DNA of 64,000 bases from Caprella mutica (lineage: Eukaryota; Arthropoda; Malacostraca; Amphipoda; Caprellidae): positions 32,365 to 96,364 of the forward strand of contig CANNZV010002481.1 of NCBI GenBank assembly GCA_947561585.1, in the 5' to 3' direction. A program made the position numbers and the translations under genes. The notes beneath the pieces were generated by a model. That model saw nothing but the letters and a program-made list of their open reading frames with translations, did no database searches and was not told where the DNA came from. This document shows positions 11,701-26,700 of the stretch, in pieces. Position 1 is the stretch's first letter. Every line of letters starts with the position of its first letter.

Positions 11701-14700
11701 ATTTGTATTTTAATCAATTTAACGTTTGCAAACGAATCAAAGCCACTATCGCTGATGTCAAAAGATAGTAAAGTACAAGAGACTGGAAGAAGCTGTCAGA
11801 AGGGAAAGTGAACCAAGTCAACCAATCTGAGATTTTTTCTAAAATTATAAAAACATTTTCAAATCTTACAAATATATCTTCGTGTACCCAGACCAATTTT
11901 AAAATATCTACAGTCATTAAAATTAGTAAAGTTTCTTCTTTGAAAATTAGTAAATTGTGAGAAACTAATCACACTTTCTTTTAGTTAACTAAAATTACCT
12001 GAAAGTGACATCCCCACTGAACGAAGCTGGAGCGGACCACTGGACCACAACTTGGTCCTTGTCGGCAGCAGATTTATGGGTGATGGAATTCTGAAAAAAG
12101 AGCCATGGATAAAAAAAAATTGAACATTAAAACTAACAAAGGTGGTTAGGTATTTTTTTCTATATTTAAATTAACCAGTATAATGAATTAAAAAAAAATG
12201 CAAGATACTCAAATCAGATATCGAGATAACAAAAAATAAATATAATAGTAAACGTATCTCTCAAAGTAACATTTCCATTCATATCATTATTAATAATAGA
12301 CATCGTATCTAGGATACGATGAGACACGAATGTATGATAATTATTAGGTACTGTATCCGCAATTGCGTCACGATGACGTCATCGAATAAATTAAACACTG
12401 GTAGTTACCTACTTAAAGAGTGTTTAACGTCTGCTTCGGAAAAGGCCATGTCTCTGACGTAAAAAAATAAATTAAATACAAAGGACTGAAAGAAGCAGTC
12501 GGAAAGGAAAGTGGCTCCATGAACAAAGTAACCTACCACTAGTCTGTATCGATGCTCAGGGGTTCAAAAAACTACTCCATAAGAGGAAAATGAAGAGGTG
12601 ATAGTAAATGAAGTCTACCTAACACAAAATCTAAGACCTCGTAGTAGAAGAGCATAACCCTAGCGCTATCCTCTAAAACTGCAAGTAGCGTTAAAAAAAT
12701 TATAAACATGGTAAAAATTTAAAGACAATCCATAATCCAAATTACAACAGTTCGGGGCCCAAGGGACGCCACCCCCCTTCTATTCACCACAGACAGCTTT
12801 AGGATAGAGCTCCTGGGGGCTGATTCATATTAAACTATTCGTTTCCAAAACATTTTGTAACGAGATAATTATACCACATTTTCAATCACTTTATACTATC
12901 TTAAAACAATTCTAATTACATATTTCAATATCACTTCAGATTAAAGCTTTAATTAATTAATCATTTAACCTACATTACAGTGACGAAAGAAACAGCAATG
13001 TTATACCTACTAGAAGTGAACATTAATTACTTAAAACATTTGGTAATAGCGGTGTGATTAATAATACGTGAGACCTTAAGGGTCATATTCATATGTTTTA
13101 TTAGAGGATTATGAGCTTTAAACACTTCTATGATAATTGTAAACTTGACCCTTAACTATAAGGGTCAGTTCTGAGTTATCGGACAGTTCCACATTTTCGA
13201 TCATAAGAAAGAAATATAATAATCATTTATTTTTATACGGGTACCATGGATAAGAGATAATATAAAAGTTTTAAAAAATTGCTTGCGTGATCGATAATGT
13301 GGAACTGTCCGATAACTCGGAACTTACCCTACGTGGTATAAATATATGAGACATAGTAACAATTTTTTAAAATTATGTCTTATAAAATTAATTGCATATT
13401 TAAAAGCACGATTTTTTAATTAAGAAGCATTAGATTTCAATGTTTAAGTAAAATAACTCAATTCTAAACAACTAGGAGTTAAATTTTGAAGTTTGTTTTT
13501 TTAATTTAAAAAAAGGTAACTAAAAGTCAAAAATTAATTTATTTAAAGCAAAATCAGTATTTAACTACCGTATCAATATTAATTATCATTTAAATATCTA
13601 CATAAAAAACTTCATGCAAGCTATTTAAACAACTAAGACAGGTTGGTGATAAACACCAAATACTAAAGGTTGAGAACACCAATACTGGTTGACTCAATAT
13701 AACAACGTAATTAACTAATTCTAAATACCTTCAGAACCTTCGACTGAACATTTCTAACCAGTTAAAGCATACTTCACAATCACCTTACCCGTTCACCTTC
13801 GAAAAACTAACCCAAGCAAAACAATTCACCTCACCAAAAAATGGAAAAAAATTGAATATCACAATGACTAAAACTCGTAAGAAAATAATATAAGACGCAT
13901 AGAAATGAATGCGTAATAAATGTTATTTCACTGCTTTTTATTGGTATCCATGATACTTAGTAAAATAAGTAACAATAAAAGGTGTTTTGATATCTGCAGG
14001 TATCATGGATACCAATTAAAATAACGAGTTCATGAAGTCAATTTTTTTATCACCATTGATTGAATATTGGAAAAAAAATGTTTTCTTATTGGATAAACAT
14101 CTTTGAGGCCTTAAACCAACTTAGTAAATAAGTGATGGAATATTGACGGAATAAAGTATATTATAAATGAACATTAGAAGTAGTTTGGATAGACAATATA
14201 CCTACCTATATATAATATTGGGAAATAATATATAAACATAAGGAAAATAGTTTATTAAAATTGTTTGAATTTTATTATCATTATGGTTGGCATTGATGGA
14301 GAATCAATATTATAGAATCTATAGATGTCAATTAACAGTAAATATTTACATTAGTAGCAAAAATATAGTGTCAATTTATATGCTGTACAAGCAATAACAT
14401 CGTCAGTCAATTGAATAAGCAAAATGCATCACCAATGCCTATTTATATCACTCAGTAAATGTCACCAACAAATGGGTTAATGTCAGACATTGGAATTTCG
14501 TGGAATTTATGAACAGACTTTGTGGAATTTATCAATTAAATTGATTTTAGGACTAGAATTTGTGGAATTTATGAGTAAAATTCCTGAAATTCAGGAATGG
14601 AATTTGTGGAATTAAAAAATAGGTTCAATCACTCAGTCGAAAAAGTATTCACAACTGTACAAGTCTGCAGTCTTTATAAAAACTAAATGCCATATCGTTA

Positions 14701-17700
14701 ATTAATATGTCCTTTGGATTAAATATTTAAAATGAGTAGCTTAAAGGTCCCCTCCACTCAATAAACTAAAAAGTTCTAAATTTGAAAATTAAGGTTATAA
14801 AACACAGCACAGTTAAAAGAAAAAGTTCTATACCACTGTAAGTTGCATTGATATAAGACCTTTAAATTAATGTTGAATGTACACTAAATGTTGTTTTTAA
14901 TTTAAATATTTAAATAGAAAGAGTACCTTTTGTGCTTACCCTGTACACTCTCACATTATCTAAATAAACTGCACAGTCGATAAGAATGAAGTCACTAACT
15001 ACCTGCAAACAAAGTGAACAGCTCTGCAAATTGACACAGTGATTGGTATAGTGCTGTCAGAGGGATGACTATAGCCAATGTATAGTGATAGTGTGATAGA
15101 AGTAACTATAGCCAATGTATAGTGATAGTGTGATAGAAGTAACTATAGCCAATGTATAGTGATAGTGTGATAGAAGTAACTATAGTCAATGTATAGTGAT
15201 AGTGTGATAGAAGTAACTATAGTCAATGTATAGTGATAGTGTGATAGAAGTAACTATAGCCAATGTATAGTGATAGTGTGATAGAAGTAACTATAGCCAA
15301 TGTATAGTGATAGTGTGATAGAAGTAACTATAGCCAATGTATAGTGATAGTGTGATAGAAGTAACTATAGCCAATGTATAGTGATAGTGTGATAGAAGTA
15401 ACTATAGCCAATGTATAGTGATAGTGTGATAGAAGTAACTATAGCCAATGTATAGTGATAGTGTGATAGAAGTAACTATAGTCAATGTATAGTGATATGT
15501 ATAGTATATAGTGATGTGTATTGTATAGTGACTGTGTGATAGAGGTTACTATACTCCAATTGTATATTGTATAGTGATATTAATGTTAGAGAGGTAACTA
15601 TACTCCTGGTATAGTGGTAGTGTGATGAAGGTATCCAGGCAGAACGTTATGGTTGGGTTATAGAAGATTAAGAAAATATATTCTTTTATGGCCCCACCAT
15701 AACTTCAAGATTCCAAAAACGTTTCATAATCAAGACCAATCATGAGCGAACGTGCAAGAAACTATCCCTACACACAACGGGCTGTCGATTCGATGGAACA
15801 ATCCATTGATTCGATATCCCAGGCAATCGAAAAGAAATCGAATCGATATACGTTGTTTATAGGGGTTATTTCTCTTGAACATAAAAAACGCTCTAATTTG
15901 TTTTTATGATATTTTATATAAAAAAAATATCAAACACAGTGAATGGTCAACAGTACCGATACCTTTTTCTACGACAGTACATACACATTATCAGTAGATA
16001 AACAAGTCACGTGGGCTTTTACTTCTACAGTGATAGAACATGTACCTATTTTATCGTGTGTAAACATACTTAATAGAATACATAAAGTATCAAGAATTAA
16101 TTAGTATTAATTAATTATCGGTCGGTAAACAGGTTTTGTTATAATCACTATAACAGGCACTTGTAGAGCGCATACTTTCGCCACCACTTCAATCGACCTT
16201 GATCTTCACCCAAATCGCTCCCAAAATCTAATTAAATGGCAGTCAGAAAGGAAAGTGATAAACATGATTAAAACCGATCCAAATTACAATAGTTCGGGAC
16301 CCCTTTCTCTTCCATTCACCACCAACAGGATAGAGAGCACCTGGTGACTCTGACGTCAAAATGACGCTAAGGACACGCCCACTCACTAGATTTAATATTC
16401 AGTTAGGTACACATTGTTTCTACAGCACCAAAGAACTCTTACAGTTCTCTCTGCTAATTATAAATGAGCCACTGAAGTGTATAGGTACAGTTATTAATGA
16501 CACAATTACAAAGGAGACGCTGGAAAGAGCTGGTGCATGGCCCTATTACACGGTGTATATATTCGCAATCAATATTGCTATTAATTCCGTTAAGTCATTC
16601 TTAAAATTGAACATTAGGGTAAGATTTTAGTCATCAGACTCTTCCTAGTTTTCGATCATGAAAAAGAAAGTATATGATAACATTTTTCTATTCATAAAAT
16701 ACTCTCCACTTTTAAAAATATACTAAATAACCTCCCTGTTTCAAATTAAATGTAATTCATTATAAATATAATATGATCAATATGTAACACCCTGTACATT
16801 CCTAAGTACACTGAATGTGGCCTAAATTCTAGGAGCAGCTTGGAACTGACAATGGGTATAGCTCGAGGTTACTGGAATGGCCTTGAAATCTTAACAGTAC
16901 CGTAAGATATTCCTTGTATAGCCTGCCTGTAGACAGACTGTAGCCTCTAAAACTGTAGATATCCTTGTCTGTATAAACAGTTAAAGGGTAAACTAAGTTT
17001 ATTAGGTGTTTAACGTCTGCTTCGACCGTTTAATTGATCATATAGCTGACGTCAAAAGGAAATTAAAAACAAGGGACTGGAAGAAGTAGTCAGAAAAGAA
17101 AGTGGCTTAGTGAACAAAGTCACCTACCACCTTCAATAAAAATGCTCATGGATGCAGAAAAGCTGCTCCGTGAATGCAGTCACTTACCAAGGAATGTGAC
17201 GAAACGGAACACAAGCATCTGTGGTTTTCGGATGGAAGAGGAAAATGAAGAGCTGGTAGTAAAATGAACCCTACGAGCCTACCTAACACAAAATCTAAGA
17301 CCTCGTAGTTGAAGAGCATAACCCTAGTATCCTCTAAAACTGCAAGTAGCGTAAAAAAAATGATAAACATGGTAAAAAAAATCATAATTTAAATCACAAC
17401 TGTTTGGGGGGGGGGCAAGGAATGCCACTCCCCTTCTCTTCCATTCACCACAGACAGCTTCAGGATAGAGCCCCTGGGGGCACTGAAGGGTTAAAACAAC
17501 CACCAACAGTATGTGGTAAACATACTATAGAATTATTGAGGAACAGATTACTCAATATTATGATGTATGTTATCGATCACACCAGAACTAACCGATATTT
17601 ATCGTGAATAACATCGTCTATCTTCATTGAACACTTTAGAGAGTGTTACAGTTTAAAAAAATAACGGACAGTATAATTTACAGTTGTTATTGCTTATAGA

Positions 17701-20700
17701 AAGGGGCTTTTTAAAACCCCTTTTCGCGAACACACTAAAATTATCCCATGAATTACACACGAGAAATAAGTTCTCGAGTTTAATTCCCTGGACCAATCAT
17801 TGCTTCTATAGGCCAACCCTTTAGTTGAAGGGCACAAACAAATTAGAATATTGAGGGCAACACCGATCACTGTCATGGAATGTTATGGGACTTAAGCCGT
17901 AAAAAGAATTAGGCTGCAAAATGACTTAAGTCGCTTAAGCCACGAAATGATTTAAGCTGCAAAATTACTTAATATATGTATTGATTTAACGTCTGCTTTG
18001 GAAGCGAAGGCCATGTCACTGACATCAAAGGAAATTAAATACAAGGGACTGGAAGAAGCAGTCAGAAAGGAAAGTGGCTCCATGGACAAAGTTGCCTTTG
18101 CTCATGGATGCAGAAAAGCTACTCCGTGAATACAGTCACTTACCAAGGAATGTGACGTAAGGTGAAAATGGTTTAATCAATACAGGTAATTGGGGAGTCA
18201 ATCGAGTCTTAGGTACACACCTGTGACTCAGTATGGATTATACATGAGAGTCATGGGGGTATGATATGCATTGACGAACACATTTGACATACCGATCAAC
18301 AGTCATCTATTTGCTAAGTGCATAAAGTTGAGATATGCACACTAATAAAATAGAGTATATATTCTTTTATGTTTATGAACTTTCATAAAACATACATATA
18401 AAACTATCTTTATAATATAAAGCAACTGTATAAGGATATAATAAATATTATCGTATCTAGGATACAATAAATATTATGGTATCTAGGATACAATAAATAT
18501 TTACGTATCACAGATACAAAGGAATTTATACACTTTACTTGCTAGGAAAGTGCAATAATAAAAGGTACTATCACCACATAAAGTTTCTACAGAGTCACTA
18601 TATTTGGTGGTGACGGTACGACAAGCGGAAAATAGGAAGATGCCGGACGCATTTCTAGGAAAACAGAAAAGTAACGAACTAAAATATCTTTTCCTAATCT
18701 AACTGTAAAAATACTAAGCTATATTTACACATAGTATAAATTACAAATATATTCATTCATAAACTTATATACAATATATTTATTCACATCACGTTACATT
18801 AATTACTAATTACAATTATTAAAATTTAGAAGAATATATGAATAACTCGTGTTTTTAATGAATAAATGATATATTATCAAAGAAAAATAGTCTTTTTAAT
18901 TTTAATATTAATTTTCGGTAGTCATCATTAAGATTTGTTTCGAGTTATAGTACGGTTCCACATATTCGATCATTCATAAAAAGAATATTATAAAAGTTAA
19001 ATAAATTTTCCTATATGTTTGAAAATGGGGAGCCGCACAATAACTAGGAAATATACCTGAATATACTCTCAGGACTAAAAAATGGTCTATAATAGAGTAT
19101 AGTGCGCAATATCCTGTTTGTGTGTTAGACCAATTGAACCTATGCCTTATTGGTGATAAAAAAAGTAAGAATGTTCAACATATTAAATTGTTATAAATTT
19201 AAATTATTTTTCCTGTTCAAAATGAAAAAAAAATTTTTGGTTATATTTTAAAATATTAATAGAATCCTAATAAGGCTTTAGTAAAACTATCAAATAATTT
19301 AATGGAAGGTAACCTTCAGCACCTTCATGCAATGAAGTCCCAATAGCCTTCATATGAATAACACACACCCCATTACGTCATAATGACGTCACAAGCACTT
19401 CTCCTTCTATAAAGTTCTAAAATTTTACATTTTTTATCTTTTTGTGAAATGTTGATTTTGAAATTGATCAAATTTGCATTTTATAATATAGCACAAAATA
19501 GTTATATTGAATATAAATTTACTAAATTTATAATATGTTCATTTAAAATAAATATTTTACATTTGAAGAAACCATTATTTTTTAAACTGCAAAATTTATT
19601 TTCTATTTTTCTAAGAATTATCTAGCAATTCATCCGGATATTCTTTAGTTAATTTCTATTCTTTCAAATACTCACAGCGGCATCAGCACCGCAGTTCATC
19701 GTCTTGTACGCATCAGCGGTGAAGGTACCGACTATCGCGTCACTGTTAGCATCCCTCGCCTGGAGGATGAATCCTTTGAAGGTACCCCCAGCGGTGGGGG
19801 AGATGGTCACTGTGATGAGCCCTTGCCCGGCATCGATGGACGTACCTGGTGGAAAACAGGGGAAAAATAAAGTTAGATGGAATTGGTGAGTTTCAAGATG
19901 TGGAACAGTTGCAAATTATCGATTATATAATAGAAAACTAGATAGCGATAATTTTACTCGTTATTTTATTTGGTATCCAAGATACCTGCAGGTATCATGG
20001 ATACCAATTATACTAACGAGTAAAATTATGTAACTTTTTATGAAATGATTGATAATTTGCAACAATCAGATAAGTCGGAACTTGACCTACATTTTTTATA
20101 TAAAATTTATTCATTTTAAACTGTAATGAATTATGAATACGATTATTTAATTAATCTTTCTCCTTTTCTATAAAAAATCGTATTTTATCATAATAAAAGA
20201 AAATCATGCATTTACCTAACTAAAATTTTGAGATCTAAACAAATAAATATTATTATAAAAATGTAAATAAAAGTGAATAAATAACGTACGAAATAAAATT
20301 GTTCAGTGCAACAACATAAGTAAATTCAAATATTATTTTGGAGACTACAGTGATGTTATTTGCTGCAAAGATACAAGGCATATGTATAATAATAGCATAA
20401 GTAATATGAAGAAAAATAACGTGACTTGCAGATTTGGTGCAATGGAAAATAATATTTACTTCGCAGTTCTATAAAAGTTATAGGAACATGTGAAATGATT
20501 AAATGCTTTATAAAAACTTTAATGGGTAATAAATAAAAAAAATATTGCATTATATTCATCGTGTGTAGGTAGAGAACAGAAAATACATTAAACTCAATAA
20601 AATCTTGTGCTATAGCTACACCATGAATATATTTTAGCATTTCAATGAGTTTATTCATTAATAAAAACATTAACTTTTGAAAAAAAAAAAAAAATTTAAT

Positions 20701-23700
20701 GTAATTTTATATCACTATCTAATGAATAGGAAAGAATTGCAGAAAAATATCAAAATATTTCTCTTTTATTTAGTAAACATCCAATATTGTACACTCACCC
20801 CCGGGGGTTAGTCTGTAGGGGGAAGCGGTTGTCTGGGGGGAGACACCGTGACTGGGCATCATTGAGTCACAGACATTAGTGGGAGCCCCACCGGGATAAC
20901 CATGGGCCTTGTGGGTAAGGACAGACACCACCAACAGGACTGAAAAAGAAAGAAAGAAATTATATAAGTAAAACAGTATAAGGCAGGCATGATGATATAG
21001 CAGTAATATTAAAAACTAATAAAAAATAGTACTTCTTAAAAACAATTCTAAATACCTACCCAAAAATAATTTTTAATAAAAAAATTCAAAAAAGTTATTT
21101 AGACAATTAGTACCTAATCATACTATGGTACACATTTTCTCAAACAATTTTTTCCATAACAATTTTTGTATAACAATTTTTGTATAATTTTTTTTTTTAC
21201 ACATTGATTATAATTCATCAACGCGAGTGCCTATGCGTCAAATTAACATCAATAACATTTATTATAACTATACAATGATGACCATAACAGCGATAACGTC
21301 CCGTAACGGGTTTCAAACACGCCAAACCATTGGGTAATTTCTGAGTTATCGAACAGTTCCACATTCTCGATCATATTTGAAAAAAATATATATATCTAAC
21401 TAGCTTTTCTTATATGACCGAAGATGTGGAACTGACCGCTAATTCGTAACTTGCACTAATTTTAAATAACTAAAATCCAATTTCATGAAAACAACTTGCA
21501 GAAATGGCAGCATGATATTGAAATCAATAGACATGACATATAATATGCAAACATAACTACTTTCATCACCATAGCAATAATCTACCTTGCAACGATATAA
21601 ACCTACAGAAATTATCAGTAGAATCTATATTCTAATTGTGTTTGTGTTTCGTACGTACGTTACGCCTTTCAGAAGAAGAGGAAAAGTCTTTGACTCGGTA
21701 TAGGGGTTATAAAAACTATATAAAATGATCTAAAGGCTATTATCTTAATAAATTAAATAGAAATTCAACCTTATGCAAAATAAAATAGGAAATAACTTCA
21801 GTAGAATAAAAATATGTATTATAGTTATTTAATTGAAAATATTTAAAAGATAATAGATACAATAAGAGCAGAGCTGCAGACCTGTCTGTCTGTCCGTCAC
21901 ACTATTCTGATATCAGTTCAATAAATGGATTCAATAACTAAATTAAATTAAATTTTATTCAGTTTAAAATAAGAGTAAAAGCTGAGTCAGGGATAATAAT
22001 CATTACACAAATTGAACTGCCATCAGCGAACATAAAATTGATATTGTACAAAAAGTCAGTCATTTTTTACGGCACGTGAACACTAGTATAAAAATAATCT
22101 GTATCAGTTACAGTTGATGAACTGATAATGTTGCACCACAGGAAATGTAGACAATATTATGATGTAGCATATGTACCAACACAGTGCATTATGTACGTAC
22201 CTACAAAATATATTTAACCAAAAATGATGGCAAATGCAAAAAGACAGCGCCGTTTCACTGAAACAATAAAGGATCTATCTAACCCTTAAAGAGTCTATCT
22301 AACATTCTTACTAAAGGATTAAGTGACGTAGGTAGATCCATTACACTATGTGACTAAGGAAAAGGACCTAAGAGTTAGATACACCCTTTGTTCTATTTAG
22401 AAATTAAAATTATTGGGTTAATCACTTTTTAATTAAGTTAATAAAATCATTTACTTAACAGCTGTCATACAGGGTGACCCACAAAAAGTCTACCAACTTC
22501 AAATTAATATAAATATTCTATCTAAAAATTAATAGAAATAATTGAAGTTAAAAAATAAAATTGAAAATTAGATATTTTTACTTGCATCCATCACGCCACT
22601 ATCATTGTTCATAACTTATTATATATTTTATAAATATAATTATATTATTTCAAAGTTGGATACACTTTTTGTTGGTCACCCTGTATATATATTTTATATA
22701 TAAAATCACTTTTTTCTGATTGTAAAAATTGTTTGTCATTACGTAACATTGTAACTAGTTTGGGTTTTCACACTCTCTTATCAAACAATTGAACTGATAA
22801 GGCAACAATAACAATAGACTGTTGAAATAGTGTCATTAGCCTAATTTAGGAATGATTTATTGGTACTGATTTAGCACAGAATTTTGATTTACTTCCTAAA
22901 ATATTAAATTAAAAAAAATCTATTTTCCAGTTTTTCAAAAAAATAAATCCAAATTTCATTACTTCAGTTAAACCCCGAATTATTTCCTATTAATGTAACC
23001 ATTAATTTATTCTCAGCAAAACACAATATATATAAACAAACTTTATTTTTTTAAATAAAAAAAATAGGTAGTTTATTTATGGTAACCCTAAAAGCTATAA
23101 AAATTTGTACACATTGACTTCTCTCTGATACCAGTACTGAAAGAGATTAAAGTAGTAGAAGATAAGATACACTTTAGGACTAATGAGTTTATGTGGGAAA
23201 AAGTAACTGATCAAAAGAAAAAAGATTTAAAATAACAGTCACATGCTAATTATTATGTACTATTTCTATATGACAGAAAGTGGAACCGTCCGACAACTCG
23301 AAACTCACCCCTAACACTATCAACATTCTTACCAGTACGTTGTTAGATATGCATTTCAGGTAATAAAGTATATAAATCACATAACTACTAGAATGTTTTC
23401 AGTTCAATTTCTTTTTCACGATAATATTTTCTCTATTAAAAAACATTAATTATTACAAACAGGTAACACTCGTTAACCTACGGTATAAGAGCAGAACTGT
23501 CTGTCTGACCGTCCGGCACACTATTCTCACATCAGTTCAATAAATGGTTACAATTATATTCTATATACAATATAGTACTGTTTTATTTACATTTGTTAAA
23601 GTAAAAACTTCACCGTATAAACTTTATGTGTTTATATAAAAGGTCTTCTTTGCCCACTCTACAACATGTCACTATCTATAGATAAGCCAGTCACGTAGGC

Positions 23701-26700
23701 TCTTCTTTCTACAGATATGTTCTACTAACAACTATAGAACGGGAACTCGTAGAGCGCATGCCTTCCCCACCACTTATAAATGACCTTGACCATCAAATAT
23801 TTCTGAAGAACCTTGACGTTGACCTTTGATCCGACAGCTCCCAAAATCTAACAAAATGGTTCCTGGATATTGACCAATCGGCACACAAAAATGTCAGTCA
23901 ATTTGGTTGTATGCTTTATAGAGTTAAGCGAATGATAAGATTACAAAGAAATCAAATTAAACATAACCTTCCGTAATTTTGCGAAGCTACAAATACACTT
24001 AGGTTTGGATGAAACGTATAACAATGAAAATTACAATAATACTTTTATAGCATTTTATCGTGGGTAAATATAATACATATGTATACACAACATATCTAAA
24101 AGTAATACATTAAATTAATTACTATGGAGAACATATATATATATATTAATCAAACAGGGTATTCATAATATAGGGGAAATGGAGACTACAAATAAATTTA
24201 TATAACAAATAAGTTATTTCATTCATTATTTTCAATCAAAACTTCAAGTAAAACCTCTAAAATGAACTTATCATTGATAACACTGATAAGAATGCTATTA
24301 TCTATTCAACAAAAGCATCTAATGGACCTCTAAATAAACAAACACTGTTGACAGTAATATATTAAAATAACTAACATTGTGATCATTCTGTTATGTTAAA
24401 GGTCCCCTCCACTCTAAATTAAAACTTCTCTAGAATTGCAATAAAAAATGTAGAGCTAATGTTATATAACATATCACAGTTAATAGAAAAGAAATTGATA
24501 AAGTATTCACTTCGTAATTAATTATTTAAGAAACATTCTCACTGTCCGACATTTCTATTGGATTCAATAAAAGAACAAGAACGGGATAAAACCTTATCAC
24601 GTATTGTCGTACATTAAATGGTGATTAGGTACACTTTTAGGTACATAATGTTTTTTAGGTTTATGGTATTTAGGAAACAGTTTAGGTAGCCATTAATAAT
24701 ATGTCTATCAGCTTTGTTATTGTTTTGAAATATTCGAAGATATTTTTATACTTCGCTTGATATTCAGAGGGTAGTATGAGTAGTTCGCAGTACTCGGAAA
24801 GTGGGTGTTTGACATTGGTTACGAGCCAATCCGACCTTTAGAAACTAGCTACTGATTGACCTATCATGACGCTATGGATTCACTCACGAGTTACATTGTA
24901 ATTATAAATTAATATGTTAATATAAATAATTACTACACTAATATAAATAATATAAATGCATTACTATAAATAATATTAATGCATTACTATAAATAATATT
25001 AATGCATTACTATAAATAATATTAATGCATTACTATAAATAATATAAATGCATTACTATAAATAATATAAATGCATTACTATAAATAATATAAATGCATT
25101 ACTATAAATAATATTAATGCATTACTATAAATAATATTAATGCATTACTATAAATAATATTAATGCATTACTATAAATAATATTAATGCATTACTATAAA
25201 TAATATTAATGCATTACTATAAATAATATTAATGCATTACTATAAATAATATTAATGCATTACTATAAATAATATTAATGCATTACTATAAATAATATTA
25301 ATGCATTACTATAAATAATATTAATGCATTACTATAAATAATATTAATGCATTACTATAAATAATATTAATGCATTACTATAAATAATATTAATACATTA
25401 CTATAAATAATATTAATGCCTTATATATAATATCCGCTCTCTCTCTCTCTCCGCCTAACTACGCAATGGAAATCCTGTCTAAAAAGAAAGTCTGACACAA
25501 TGACGTTAAATAAAACAATAAACATTCATAGGAAACATGAAAAGTGACCAGTGAATAGGTATAGAGGGAACATGTTATAGCATAGGAACATGTGATAACA
25601 TTAATTTAATAATGTTACTCCAATTTCGAAACTTGAAAAGAAAACTTCAGAATACATATAGTCAATAAAAAACTGAACATTTATTGACAATTATATCTCT
25701 GGTTAAATAAAGGTTAAAAAATAATATATCAATGTTAAAGTTATATTCTATATGCAATATATGTTTATTTTACATTACATTTAGTAACGTTAAAAAGAAC
25801 ATCATCATGGTATATATTTTACATGTTTATATAGATATTAGAATTAAACTGTTATGAAATAACGCAAAGAAAATTATAAACCAAATGAAAATTATAGAAA
25901 GCTAAAAATGTGTTCAATTATTTAATTTGACAATTACTATAATAGAATTTAAATTAGATATAATTTATTATTTTTAATGACTATTATGACGAATTACTCG
26001 CATTGCAATAATCATGCAACTGAAATAACATCATTTTAACGAACGCAAAAAGAAATTAACATAATGAATTTCTTATGCAATTGATAGTTTTAACAATTTA
26101 ATTAATTTCTCAACCTTTTACCTACAGTCTAAGTTACGATTTATCGGACGGTTCCACATTATCGATCATTTAAGTTTTTTTAAATTATTTGACTATTATT
26201 TCAACAGATACCAATCAAATAAACGAGTTAAAATGTTTTAAACTATATACCTATTTAAAATTATTCCAAGAAAATACAATTGTAAATTATCATTAATTTA
26301 AAACACGTATAGTCTTTCGTCGGACACTCCTGAGGACAATGTCTTTATTATGATATTTTACGATAAAATACCATCAATATTTACCGTAATGGACAATAAC
26401 AGACGATCTAAATTTTCCGACTGAGTTTTAGTATTAAATTACTTACACATGGTATCAATAAACATAAGTGCATGGTGATATTTGATATAGAAAAGCTTTA
26501 AATAAATACATATATAGAATACGGATATAATTATTATAAATAGAAATAAATATACAGGGTACGTTTTGAGTTGTCGAACAGTTCTACATTTTGGGTCATA
26601 TGAGAAAAAAATAATTAAATCTAAAAAAGGTACAGAGTTAAATTATAATTAAAATATAGCTATTTTTTCGTCTCTTTTATGACCGAAAATGTGGAACTGT

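Larger units (their letters stand above)
12091..19675. other. FRRS1-like intron 3
   Basis: 7.6 kb without exons. It holds three GTTTAACGTC family copies, a GGGTAAG-type MITE, a palindromic element, a chimeric repeat near 16.15-16.39 kb, a 37-bp minisatellite and AT-rich unique sequence. Around 14485-14610 the motif TTTGTGGAATTTA recurs four or five times with short inverted copies (AAATTCCTGAAATTCAGGAA). Confidence 0.7.

Noticed and set aside
20356..20670. 104-codon minus-strand open frame in FRRS1-like intron 1
   Set aside because: AT-driven hydrophobic composition, no domain, no homologous motif I recognise and no neighbouring exon.
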